A DNA stretch of 64,000 nt from Diphasiastrum complanatum. Its lineage: Eukaryota; Streptophyta; Lycopodiopsida; Lycopodiales; Lycopodiaceae. Made by a program: the position numbers and the translations under genes. The DNA lies in the NCBI GenBank assembly GCA_029204225.1, contig CM055106.1:41864368-41928367 (forward strand), written 5' to 3'. Under the pieces are notes generated by a model. The model did not search any database, was not told the DNA's origin, and was given only the letters and a program-made list of their open reading frames with translations. The stretch's first letter is position 1. The number at the start of each line of letters is the position of its first letter. This document shows positions 45,321 to 60,361 of this stretch, in pieces.

Positions 45321-47502
45321 AAAATAGCAATCATACTATCAAGCTTCTTCCATACATCAACTTTTAGTACTCTGGTTTTGCCGTCTTTCTCAAAGTCCTC
45401 AGTGGCAACAATAATATATGTCCAGACTGAGTGTTGAATATTAGAAGCCTTACCAATATGACTTGATAGGAAATGACGTGCTTTTGCTCCTCCTATGCTT
45501 GGTTTAGTTGGCATGTTCCCATTCTTTCCTGAAAGCTTTTCATCTTTTTGAATTTTGACATGTCCCTTATGGAGTCCTGCTTTGATCAAACATCTTCGAA
45601 TCGAGAGATAGCTTCCTTTGCTAATGATGCTGGCTTAGTATTCCAAGCAAAAACTATATGAAGATAAATGATCTTTTCTATTAATCTAACTTCTGCATGA
45701 AGAGTGCAAACATGCACATTTTTCAAGGGGATGCGTAGCACACGCTTCCAATTTGGATATGCATATTCTCTAGTAATTCTTGTACTCCTAGTTACATCTT
45801 TTGCCATTTTCATGCAGTACAAACAAGGGTGTTTTGATGTAGCACCATGCGAGACATACATTATACATACATTTCAATGTTTTCAAATCACCTGCCGAGT
45901 GCCATTCAACATTGAAGTCTCCAACTCCTGGAACATTGAGAAGTCCTCCATCCATATGGTTCTTGATGATCCTAGGATAAGATGTCCTTGAGAATATCCA
46001 TGATAATATATCATTATCCTCCTTCATCACCTGTCCAAAGAATTAATAAGACTTAGTTTACAGTAAATTAATATTATTCAATGAATGTAATGTAATAATT
46101 AGGCTAGTTACTTGAAATGCTGCCAACCACCATATATCATTTTCTGACTGGACACTGAATCTGAAATCTTCTTGGTTCTTTGTTTGTGATAGAGCACCAT
46201 TCATGAGAGTTATACTAACTCTCTCCATCTTTTGCCCTTTCACAATTTCTGACTAATCTAACTTAAGTACTATGATTATTTTGCCATTCACCTTTTCATA
46301 GGCTATATTATATAATGTGACGATGTATCTCAGCAAGTAATTTAGATCAACAAATAAGTTGTTTGATGAATTATAGAATATCGATCTTCAATCAGTTTCA
46401 TACACCTCCTCAATATGAAATGGAGTTCCAGTGATCTTATGCATACCTATGTTTAATGTATCCCTCTCTTTCTTCAAGTGATATGTCCTAGGGATTGGGA
46501 CTTTTCTAATTTGAACTTGCTTAAAAGCTTCTCTAATTAGTTTATATAATTGTTGCATATGCTTCCCTACTAATACCTACAAAATCACAAGCACCCTGAA
46601 GTATAGTCTTATCTAAAATATTTTGAATGTCCACCATCAAAGACTCTGCTATTTTACACTTTACATTTGAAAGCCTATTGTTCATCATGATACGCTCAGT
46701 GGATTTGCAAGTCAATATTGTGCCCAATGACATTCCTAGTGAAGCATTGTCTTTAATATTTCGAGGAGCTACTAATGCAGATCTACAAAAAGAATAGATA
46801 GTTAACATAATATCACCATAGTTGAAATTAAATCCAAATGTCATTGAAAAACTTACAAAATTTAGAATATGCTTACTTGAATGCACAGATCCTTCTATTT
46901 CGATAACCTCCTTTTGAAAGCGTTTGAATATCCTTGCAACTTTGTCGCTTTCACTTCTTACTTTTAGCCTTCTTCTTTACCAAATCCACATCCTTCAGTA
47001 ATTGTAAGTTTTCAATACGAATAGACTGTAAGACTGATTGCATTTGCTCTAGTTCTGATTTGATATTGATTGCTATCTTCTGTAATGATTCATTATTATT
47101 TTTAAGTTGTTCATTTTCTTCTAACGTCTTTTGGATATGACAATCTCTATTCTGACAATAAGAGGATATCCGAATTAACTCACCTTCTAAAAAGTGAACT
47201 TTATTCATATAAAGTTGTTTTCCATGGTTTTGCAATCTTTCACAATATCCTAGTAATCCACTATGCCCATTGCATATCCATGTAACTAAATGAGTTATTC
47301 AAGAGAATGTGGGATGTGTTAAAGTGCTTGGATCTTGTGGATATAATGTTCCATCTATCCACAAATCCACGTTTTTCTTTCCTTCTGCCCTGTAACGAGA
47401 ACGATCTTCAACAGATATTTGAACTCCTTTGCCTCCTCTTCTCTGCAAAGGTGCCAAATCAATAGGGATATCCACATGTAGATGATATAATGTCATCATC
47501 AA
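45281..47502 (-). pseudogene. UDT gene 4: candidate DDE transposase with coiled coil
   Basis: Read on the minus strand from 47502. A start region contains KNVDLWIDGTLYPQDPS, then a coiled coil at 46951-47235 rich in Glu, Leu, Lys and Asn. A conserved segment follows, NIKDNASLGMSLGTI, then ISREAYATIIQLYKLIREAF (near 46535). The core has IIIVLKLDQSEIVKGQKMER (near 46270), WHSAGDLKTLKCM (near 45885), HGATSKHPCLYCMKMAKD (near 45830), VHVCTLHAEVRLIEKIIYLH (near 45700) and MPTKPSIGGAKARHFLSSHI (near 45500). I infer the catalytic set as Asp in LKLD, Asp in AGDLK and Glu in HAEVRL, with a nearby CxxC. I recall a similar order in unnamed animal transposon proteins but cannot name the superfamily. Introns and several stops interrupt it, and the C-terminus is deleted at about 45305. 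Confidence 0.6.
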
Positions 47503-47986
47503 AAAAATAATAGAGTAATCAGTTGCATCAAAGTACTATGCCCAGATTCTATGAAGCAAAACAAAATACTCATCTTTGATTATATTATATACTATGTACG
47601 ATCAATCCAATCTCCATGCTTGTATGCTTGATTCAAATTTGGAAATGTCGCTCATTTTCATTCCAATAGGTAGTTGGCGCTCATATTTCCATTCTCGTGG
47701 AAGGAATGCATATGTAAACATTTTGCAATTTTTCCTGATTCGAATTTAGGAATGGCAGTCATATTCTAGATCTAGTGAAAATATTGCCCTTTTCGTAACC
47801 AATGGAGGGAATATTTTTGAATTTAGTCAAGTTATACTGCAAACTGTTAACAGTTCTTAACTGTGACTATAGACACTGTGGTTAGACCATTGGGAGTTGG
47901 GGAGGCCTCGGGAGTAGTGGGGGCAAGCAAATAAACAATATTGTTTTATTTATTTTGGTATATCCTACATGGCATTTCTTAAAGAG

Positions 47987-48015
47987 TCTTTTTGATATTG
48001 AGAACTCCTCTAATG
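47987..48015 (-). repeat. UDT right terminal inverted repeat
   Basis: It reads TCTTTTTGATATTGAGAACT and continues to CTAATG. It is the inverted match of the left end at 39916-39945. Confidence 0.8.
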
Positions 48016-48880
48016 CCCTCTACAGAAACAGAGACCAGTCGAAGAAGCAAGCTTATCCTAAGAGGGAGTTGACAAGAAGGTAGGACCGAAGTCAACAGAA
48101 AGAGGGAGATAAAAAAGGAAGATGGAAAGAAAGCAGCAAGAACAAGTAGCAAGCCAACGACAAGAAGACATGTGTCAGATGCAGACGTGAAGGCCACACA
48201 GTAGACAAATGTTGGTTGAACCCAAAGATTGAGTGCGTACATTGTCACAAGAAAGGTCATGCAGCCACGAATTGCTATGACAATCCACAAAACAAGAAGA
48301 CACAAAGCAGAAAGGAAAGCACGAACAACCCATCATATGTGGAGGAGCCCGAATCCTCAAAAATGGTTGAAGATCGAACTAGCAGAAATCCTACTTCCTA
48401 TCTGTGCACTGATGTATGTGCTACATCAATATTCGTTGTTCAAAACATAGTGACTCAAGTGGCTACATTGCACTTTGTGACGACAAGGTAGATGATCACC
48501 AACTTGCAACAAATTGACACCTCCAGATATATCATTCTAGGAGATTGATCACGACACGAAGTGAGCAAAACTGGTGTACTTTGGCTTAGCACCAATGGCA
48601 GAGATACAAGATTGGACAACGTCCTATGCGTGCCTACACTGCAGAAAGATCTGTTATCAATTGCAAAGATAGCAGATGTGGACATGTGTGTAACATTCAT
48701 GGATGAGACATGTAATGTGATTGATGCCAGCACCAATACACTCACAAGGCAGACAAAGAGGTGACCTCTATCACTTGAAGGTTCGACTACCGACAGAGCA
48801 AACTCACCAAATCTGTGAGTCTACAGACATTCTATGGCACAGGAGTCTATGCCACATGAACCCAATGGCGTTGTATACAT
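48016..48880 (+). pseudogene. Copia-B gag end, protease and integrase start
   Basis: Continuation of Copia-B after UDT copy B: a Lys-rich gag linker; CCHC knuckles CVRCRREGHTVDKC (near 48178) and CVHCHKKGHAATNC (near 48236); a decayed protease region with VPTLQKDLLSIAKI near 48635; and the pre-integrase DILWHRSLCHMNPMALY near 48830. It breaks at 48881, where another UDT end begins. Stops at several points show it is dead. Confidence 0.8.
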
Positions 48881-49634
48881 TAGAAGAGTTCTCAATATCA
48901 AAAAGACCCTTTAAGGAATGCCATGTAGGATAAAAAAATGAATAATAAATAATAAATAAAAACAATACTATTTATTTGCTTGCCCCCACCACTCCCGAGG
49001 CCTCCCCAACTCCCAATGATCTAATCATAGTGTCTATAGACACAGTTGAACACTGTTCATAGTCTAACTTGTCTAAATTTGAAAATACACTCCCTCCATT
49101 GGTTATGAAGAGGGTAATCTTCTCATTAGGTCTAGAATATGACCGTCATTCCCAGATTCAAATCAGAAAAAAAGCAAATGTATGAATATTCATTCCCTCC
49201 ATTGAAATGAAATTATTATGTGTTATCTCCAAATATGAATGCCATCTTCACATTGGAATGAAAGTATGAGTGCCAACTACCAATTGGAATGAAAATATGA
49301 GCACCATCTCCAAATTTAAATCATATAGAAAAGCATGGAGATTGGATTGATGGTACAAAGTATATAATATAATAAAAGATGAATATTTTATTTTATTTTG
49401 AAAAATCCGTTCTTAGTACTTTAATGCATCTGATTACTTTATTGTTTATCCTGATGATGACATTGTATCATCAACATTTGGATATCCACACTGATTTGGC
49501 ACCTTTGTAGAGAAGAGGAGACAAAGGAATTCAAAAATCTACTGAGGATCATTCTCATTATATGGCAAAAGGAAAGAAGAACTTGGATTTGTGGACAGAT
49601 GGAACATTATATCCTCAAGATCCAAGCATTTTGA
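48881..49634 (-). mobile_element. UDT split copy, right end (inverted relative to copy A)
   Basis: It begins with the UDT terminal repeat (ATTAGAAGAGTTCTCAATAT at 48880) inside the Copia-B integrase. It then follows the reverse complement of 48010 down to about 47330 of copy B, including the subterminal GGCCTCCCCAACTCCCAATG and GGAATGAAA repeats and the gene 4 start with KNLDLWTDGTLYPQDPS near 49580. It stops at TTTGA (49630-49634), next to a Copia LTR. Copy A stops at the matching UDT position with TCAAA, so the two pieces are one original copy. Confidence 0.85.
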
Positions 49635-50608
49635 TGTAGAACAATTGATCAGACAAATTTTGATTCTACCAACAAAGTGTGCAGTTTACTTGACAAAGGA
49701 TGAGAAAGAAACAGAACTCAAAACTTTTTTATTCATGACCAACTCAAAAAGATTTGTGAAGGATTCACGAAATTTATCTTGCAGTCAACTCAAAAGATTC
49801 ATGAAACAGTGTCTTGTAGAAACTCGTGGCTTTCTTGTTGAAGCTCAAAATGATTCACGAACAGAATCATTGTCACAAAATTTTATGTTTCTTGTTCAAG
49901 CCTCAAATGTTGCAAAATTGTTGCGAACAATTCGTGAAATCTTCTGGACTGTTCTTCAAGCTCACTTGTCGCAAAACTATCTCAAACAGTTCGCGAAATA
50001 TTCTAGCTTCCTTCAAGCTCAAGAATTGTCATCTGTCGTGAACAATTTGCAAATGATGAAAATGTCGCGAAGAGACAAGTGTCATGAACAATTCGCAAAA
50101 AAGAGACAGGCTGTCGTGAAATATTCGTGAACAAAATTTATTTGAGTCTGGAAACAGAGCGTCTATTTGAATATCAACCGTTGTAAACAGTTATATTTCT
50201 ACTGTTACAATATTAAAAGGCCAAAAGACCTGTAAATAAAAGGCCAAAAGACCTGTCCTGTAGCAATATAAATACATATGCACTACTCATTGTAACTCAC
50301 TCAATTAGAGACACAATAGCAAAATAAGACAACAAGAGATGTATATTGATGAATCAGATTCAGAGTTATAAAAATTTATTTTTTGATCAATAGTTTCTTA
50401 TTGTCTAAATGGCCTTAAGATGTCTCATACTTCCGCATATAGTATCTTACTTCCGCATATAATTTCCGCACGCATATTCAATCAGAATAAATACTATTCT
50501 ATTAGTACATAGATCAGATAAAATCGTGATTGAAGACACTAATATGAGTTTGATTTATTCGAACTTGCATCGTGTTCTCTATGAAAGAATATTTAATATT
50601 TTCCTATA
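49635..50608 (+). repeat. 5' LTR of the split Copia (Copia-CD)
   Basis: A 974-bp LTR starting TGTAGAACAATTGATCAG and ending TATTTTCCTATA (the final CA has become TA). It is the reverse complement of 20574-21512 with scattered differences, including a duplicated AAAGGCCAAAAGACCTGT segment near 50220-50250 and a repeated TACTTCCGCATATA unit near 50440-50465. Confidence 0.88.
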
Positions 50609-50723
50609 GTGGTATCAAAGCTTACAGAATTAAAGCTGATACAGTGGTATCTTCGTATCCCTCTCAGCATTCTTCATACATCCATCAGTAAACCACTATC
50701 TGGAGGTTATTCAGAACTAGAAT

Positions 50724-53540
50724 ATGTCATCGATCACCAATATTCAAGCTAAGATCACTACAATCTTGGACCTAGAAGGTTCAAACTACTTGATTTGGAA
50801 ATTAAAGACTTCACTCTTGTTGAAGGGCAAAGGTCTATGTTAGTGGGTAGAACCAATTGAGGAGAAGCCAGAAGCTACTCCTGGCGAAGAACTTCTAGAA
50901 TGGAGTTTAAAAAATGACAAAGCTATAGCAATTATTGCATCATCAGTGCATGACAATATAATGCTAGATCTTACATCAATTTCAAACGCAAAGGATTTAT
51001 GGAAAGAATTGCAAACCAAGAATGAGACTCGATCTCGTAATTAGGTCATGTTTTTGGAAGACCCTGCAGTGGGACAACAAAGACCTAAACACATTCGTGT
51101 GAAAGATTAAAAATTTGTTTATTTTTTTGCAGAATTCTGGTGCATAAAATACAATTTCTAAGGAAAAACATCTTAGTTTTTTTTCGAGCCCTTCCTAGGT
51201 CATTCCACACAACTCGAACCTTATTGGTGAAAGATGCGACAATGACACTTCAAAAGGCAATAGACGGAGTGGAGGAGGAAGTAGAAGCTCGTGAACGCTA
51301 TGACAACAATGGTGACTCAGAAAATGCTCTATTTACTTAGAAGAATAAATCTTCTAAGAAGTCTAAGTTTAAGAGGGAGTCGTCTAAGAGACTAATGAAC
51401 AACAATCTAGAAAAAAAATAGAAGAATTATGGTGATAAGAAGATCTGCAATATGCAGAAGATCAGGTCACACAGAAGAAAAGTGTTGGCTAAATCCAAAG
51501 ATTGAATGCATTCATTGTCATAAATGGGGTCATGTAGCAGTAGACTGTTATCAGAATCCCAAAAAACAAAAAGGAGCAAAATCGAAACAAACCTTCAGAT
51601 TTAAATTATGTCAAAGACAAAGCAGAATGCTCTAGAGCAATAGAAGACAGGGCAACAAGGAATTCAGCAGCTTATGTTAGTACCGATCTATGTTGTTCAT
51701 CTAATTCAATTTGAGTAGTAGTACTTGATTCGGGAGCCACCTTACATTTTGTTTCCTCGAAACAAATTTTGTTTGAGTACAAGAAGACAAACTATTCGAG
51801 ATTCATTATACTTGGAGAAGATTCTAAACACATGGGTGATGGTACTGGTAAACTATGGCTAGACACGAATCAAGGTGACAAGAAACTTGAGGAAGTCCCT
51901 ACTTTTGACAAATATCTTCTATTTGTAGCAAAGATAGTCAATACAGGTATGTTAGTAACCTTCACAAAGAACTCTTGTAAATTGTTCGGGGAAGATTTTG
52001 ATAACGTGGTTGCTAAAGGCAATAGAGAAGAAAATTTGTATCACCTGAACATTCGAACAAGAATTGAATAAGTCAATCAAACTCAGGAATCAACAGATGT
52101 ACCGTGGCACAAAAGACTATGTCATATGAACATGGAAGCCTTGTACCAAGCCAACAAAAGTCAGAGAATCCAAGGAGTTGAAATCAAAAGTAGAGATACT
52201 TGAACTACTTGTGAATCTTGTCTTAAAGACAAAATGACTAGAACACCTTTCAGTAAGGATGTTTGTAAAGCAACTAAGGTACTTAAAATTGTGCATTCAG
52301 ATATTTGTGGACCATTCAGAGTATTTGTCATTGGGTGATGCAAAGTACTTCATTACGTTTATTGATGACTTCAGCAAGTTCGCTATAGTATACTTTATTT
52401 GTACCAAATCTGAAGCTTTTGAGAAATTTGTTGAGTATACGAATTGGGCTGAAAAATAGACAGGCAATAAGCTAAAGCAAATTCGCACCAAAAAAGGAGG
52501 TAAGTACATTTCCAATGAATCCAAAGCTTACTATATTGATCAAGGTATTATGCACACAAAGACTACATCTTACACACCTCAGCACAATGGAATAGCTGAA
52601 CGAAGGAATCGTACACTGATGGAAGCTACAAGGTGTATGATGGCTCATGTGAAAGCACCAAAACAGTTGTGGGCAGAAGCAATGGCTACATCAAATTATC
52701 TTCAGAATCATATTCTGAAATCTTGAATACCGGATAAAACTCCTCATGAGATATGGTGAAAATCAAAGCCATATCTTGCACATGTTTGAACATTTGGATG
52801 TGCAGTGTATATGCACATACCAGATAAGCTGAGAAAGAAACTCAATGAAAAAAATAGAACAAGATTTTTTGGTAGAATTCGAGGTACATTCGTCATATTA
52901 TCATTACCTGAAACTGGCAAGATAAAAGTTGTTCGAGATGTTAAATTTGATGAGATGAAATACATAGTAGACAATGATCTAGTCGGCTATGAAATTCTAA
53001 AAAATTATTATGAGCTACCAATGACAAGAGAAGAAAAACAAGTAGAAGATGAAAGAGAGTTACCAAAATTAGAGGGAGGTCAAGATCGAGTGTCTGACAG
53101 ACTCGAATCACCAGTTCGAATTCCAGTAGAAAAACTTGAATCAGAATCGAACTCGAAACCTATAGAATGGAACTCGAAACCACCTGCAAGAAGATCTGAT
53201 AGACAACAAAAACCACTAGAAAAGTATGATCAGGATGTTTTTAATACAACCATTGAATTTTGTGGATTCTCTAATGAACCTCAAACATTCGAGAAAGCTG
53301 TAGATGGACCAGATAAAGATCACTGGATTCAAGCAATGGAGGACGAAATGTCATCCATGTATAAGAACAATGTATGGACACTTGCACCTATACCTAATGG
53401 CAGAAACTAGTCAAGTGCAAGTGGATTTACAAGATTAAAACAGAACCTGATGGAGAAAACATCAGATACAAGGCAAAGTTAGTTGTTAAAGGATTTTCAC
53501 AGAAGTATGGGATCAACTACACTGATACTTTCTTTAAGAG
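50724..53540 (+). pseudogene. Copia-CD Gag, protease, integrase and RT start
   Basis: Gag reads MSSITNIQAKITTILDLEGS, then stops. CCHC knuckles CRRSGHTEEKC and CIHCHKWGHVAVDC are near 51455 and 51510. Protease is VLDSGATLHFV near 51725. Integrase has HSDICGPF near 52295, TFIDDFSKF near 52360, QHNGIAERRN near 52585 and WAEAMATSNYL near 52675. RT starts KWIYKIKTEPDGE near 53420 and runs to GINYTDTF near 53535, then the reading turns to unrelated sequence. Multiple stops are present. The HMN..LY pre-integrase segment aligns with that of Copia-B, so the two Copia families are related. Confidence 0.88.
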
Positions 53541-54860
<1,320 letters not shown>

Positions 54861-54865
54861 AAGAA

Positions 54866-55915
54866 CCCTTCAAGATGACAGAACCTAAAGCGCCGCAAAA
54901 AGAACTGATCATGAATATTCTATCTAGCAAGATGGATATTACATTGAACCAAACAGCCCATCATGAGCCACTCTTTTGTGCCGGGACTAGAAGAATCAAA
55001 CAAAGTACTCAATGTAGGGACAGCCTAGGAAAGTGAGCAAAGAAACATCACCCTGCCAATCCAACATAGACAGTTTGGTAAAGAGGCAGCTGTGATAGAT
55101 GGAGGCTCAAGAGTTAACCTAATTGCAACAAAGCTACGTGCAAAATGGAGCCTTACAAGGATGAAGCTTGCAACTTTTGCCATTAAGCTAGTTGATCAGA
55201 CAATAGGCCTTCCTAAGGGCATAGTGGAAGATATACATGTCAAAATTGCTGGAGTTCAGTTTGTTATTACTTTTGTAGTAATGAACTTACCTGACACACC
55301 AAATGTTTATCGTGTCTTATTGGGACGTCTATGGTCATGAGTTGCGCAAGTAATTCATAACTGGGGGACCAGAAAGATTACTTTTTAGAATCGTGAGCGT
55401 GCAGTCAAAGTTGATCCAATTTTCTTGGACAATCAAGCCAGTTGTCCAAAAAGGGGATGATGATTCATTAACAACGGATCATACATGTGACCGACAAGTA
55501 AACTCTCAAACATATATTGTTAATTGGAATCAAGCTCTTGCAACAGTGGATTGTACAACAGGTTATATGTGTCAAAGAGATAACCAATTAGAACTAAACG
55601 AGATTCCTTTACTTGATCGAACTTTAGATACGTCGATCACATTCCTAGTGAATATGATGAATGTAGCTTGGACATTGAAGATGAACTCATTTATGTTAGT
55701 CATGCCTTGTCTTATGATGAAAATGCAGAACTTATAGATGAACAGAGTTTAAATCACATGGATCCAACAAGGTTTGAAGTTCGAGAGATTCTTGATGAAC
55801 CAACAATAAACCCGTCGAAAGCAGTTATATTGAAGAAAGAAAAGACTGCAATTTTAGAAGTGGATGGTACAGATTCAACAGATACTGGATCCACTAGAAC
55901 TTCTTTCTACTTTTG
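54866..55915 (+). pseudogene. Gypsy protease-region fragment
   Basis: The plus strand encodes a retropepsin-like region: AAVIDGGSRVNLIATKLRAK near 55086, VDQTIGLPKGIVEDIHVKIA near 55190, and NVYRVLLGRLWS near 55303, then NWGTRKITF after a stop. Gly replaces the Ser of the DSG motif. Further open stretches continue to 55915 without motifs. It is a Gypsy gag-pol linker and protease with frameshifts. It differs from the Gypsy element at 22.8-32.7 kb. Confidence 0.7.
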
Positions 55916-55917
55916 AG

Positions 55918-59055
<3,138 letters not shown>

Positions 59056-59059
59056 TTTG

Positions 59060-59609
59060 TGACTCGCCGTCCTCAACGGACACTTATGAAACGTGGCAAC
59101 ATCTGAGCGTTTATGGGTGAATCCAACGGTGGATGGCTCATTAAGAACCCCGGCCAGGGGCCTCTTGACGTGAGCGTGAATGGGCCATTTACCGTTGGAT
59201 TAATTAATTCACCACCGTTGGATTTTAAGGGTAGCTGTTCAGATCTTGCCACGTCTCTGAATCGAGAGTAACCAATGATTTTATGCCACATGGCAAATAT
59301 CCAAGTGGCTGGGGCTGAGATATATAGTGCTTTTAAGCCTGTGCAACCGGTGACGCCAGCCGAATTGAGTGACCGTTGGCGCCTCGCCGCCGTTATGCGG
59401 CTTAAGCCCCCTACCCTCGGATGCTAGCCACGTGCCATGACGCCACTTGGAGACGAATCAATGGCTACTAATAAACACGTGGCGTTCTCTAAATGCTTCA
59501 GCTTACATCTAGCGGTGCAAATCTCAGTAACACTGCGTGTCATTAAGATACGCTAAGCAGTATCCAACGGTCAATTGACTGTCAGTCGCCCGCCTTGTCC
59601 GGTATATAA
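59060..59609 (+). promoter_or_regulatory. AWPM-19 promoter with G-box/ABRE cluster and TATA box
   Basis: The TATA box GTATATAAAG is at 59602-59611. Upstream, ACGT-core sites typical of ABA-response elements occur at 59427 (GCCACGTGCC) and 59475 (ACACGTGGCG, an excellent ABRE match), plus GCCACGT at 59246 and ACGTGGCA at 59090. An inverted pair of the module ACGTGGCAASATCTGARC ... AATCCAACGGT lies at 59090-59138 (+) and 59210-59253 (-). AWPM-19 genes are ABA- and desiccation-induced in several plants, so the ABRE cluster fits; the induction itself is inferred. Confidence 0.65.
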
Positions 59610-59804
59610 AGCCACAGCCCCGCAGTTATCACGCATCGAAAGGCAAACGAAAAATTTTCATCTATACAGATTTTTCCCACCTCATTCCTTCAGAAATTCT
59701 AGGCTGGGAGAAACTTTTCTGTCATTGCAGAAAAATTCTAGAAATCCTCCAAGAATTGCATTCCAGAATTTGTAGAAATCTTCCAAGAATTGATTGCCAA
59801 GAGA

Positions 59805-60321
59805 GTAAGGTAATAGATTCGTTCACAGTGTGGAGTAGTAGTGATTACCTGATTCAGTTTTGCTTTGGATCCTGTTGTTGTGTGATTGTGTGTATAGCTC
59901 AGCAGATTACTGACAACAGCAGCAGCCCACAGTAAGAAGGTGTTTGTTAGGTTTGGACTCTGGAGTAAGTTCTGTGCTAAGTTTTCTTGTTTCCTTCAGC
60001 TTTGCTTTGTGGGTCATTTTGGGATTGTTCAACGAGTACTCAGTGGTGTTTGTCTGTTTGCTTTTGTGTCACTTCTGTGCTAATCTCTTGTTGTTTCTTG
60101 ATATTTGCTTTGTGGGTCATTTTGGAAATTATTTAATGAGTACTCGGTGGTGCTAATCTCTTGTTGTTTCTTGATAATTGCTTTGTGGGTCATTTTGGGA
60201 ATTAGCCAAGGAGTACTCCTGTGCTCTCTTGTTGTTTCGTCCATCTCTGTGCTTGTAGAACGTCTTTCATTCGGCCTCAGCTTTCTGTTGTGTGTTTGCT
60301 GATAGGTTGACTTGTGTGCAG
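59805..60321 (+). other. probable 5'UTR intron with internal repeats
   Basis: Donor candidates are GTAAGG at 59805 or GTAATA at 59810; the acceptor TGTGCAG ends at 60321. The intron carries three copies of a TTGCTTTGTGGGTCATTTTG unit at 60002, 60105 and 60178, each followed by GAGTACTC within 40 bases, and two copies of CTAATCTCTTGTTGTTTCTT between them. A leader intron would separate the TATA box at 59602 from the ATG at 60362. Confidence 0.55.
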
Positions 60322-60361
60322 AGTACTCTATACACTTCAAGTTTCTTGTTGAAGAGCGGAG

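Larger units (their letters stand above)
39916..48015 (+). mobile_element. UDT copy B: multigene DNA transposon with terminal inverted repeats
   Basis: The left end reads CATTAGAGGAGTTTTCAATA and continues to AAAAAGA. The right end at 47987-48015 is its inverted repeat with one mismatch. The flanks are the two halves of the Copia-B gag, and dropping 39916-48015 leaves that gag in frame. The ends can equally be set one base in, giving a 2-bp GC duplication. The element holds gene 1 (+, 40378-41750), gene 2 (-, 41946-43670), a divergent promoter, gene 3 (+, 44503-45320) and gene 4 (-, 45281-47502). The last 500 bp (47503-48010) is noncoding with repeated GGAATGA / GAGCGCC motifs. An internal deletion near 45305, relative to copy A, joins the ends of genes 3 and 4. 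The superfamily is not identified. Confidence 0.8.
49635..53540 (+). mobile_element. Copia-CD right half (inverted part of the split Copia)
   Basis: The 5' LTR is 49635-50608, the primer-binding site TGGTATCAAAGC is at 50610-50621, and gag starts at the ATG at 50724. Domain remains continue through protease, integrase and the first part of RT, ending TDTF at about 53535. The rest of RT and the 3' LTR lie on the opposite strand at 37575-38295, 21513-22089 and 20574-21512. Confidence 0.88.

Noticed and set aside
39916-48015. UDT as a CACTA or Mutator element
   Set aside because: The termini do not start CACTA, there is no 3-bp or 9-bp duplication, and no long Mutator-type terminal repeat. The gene 4 core does not read as MULE or En/Spm transposase.
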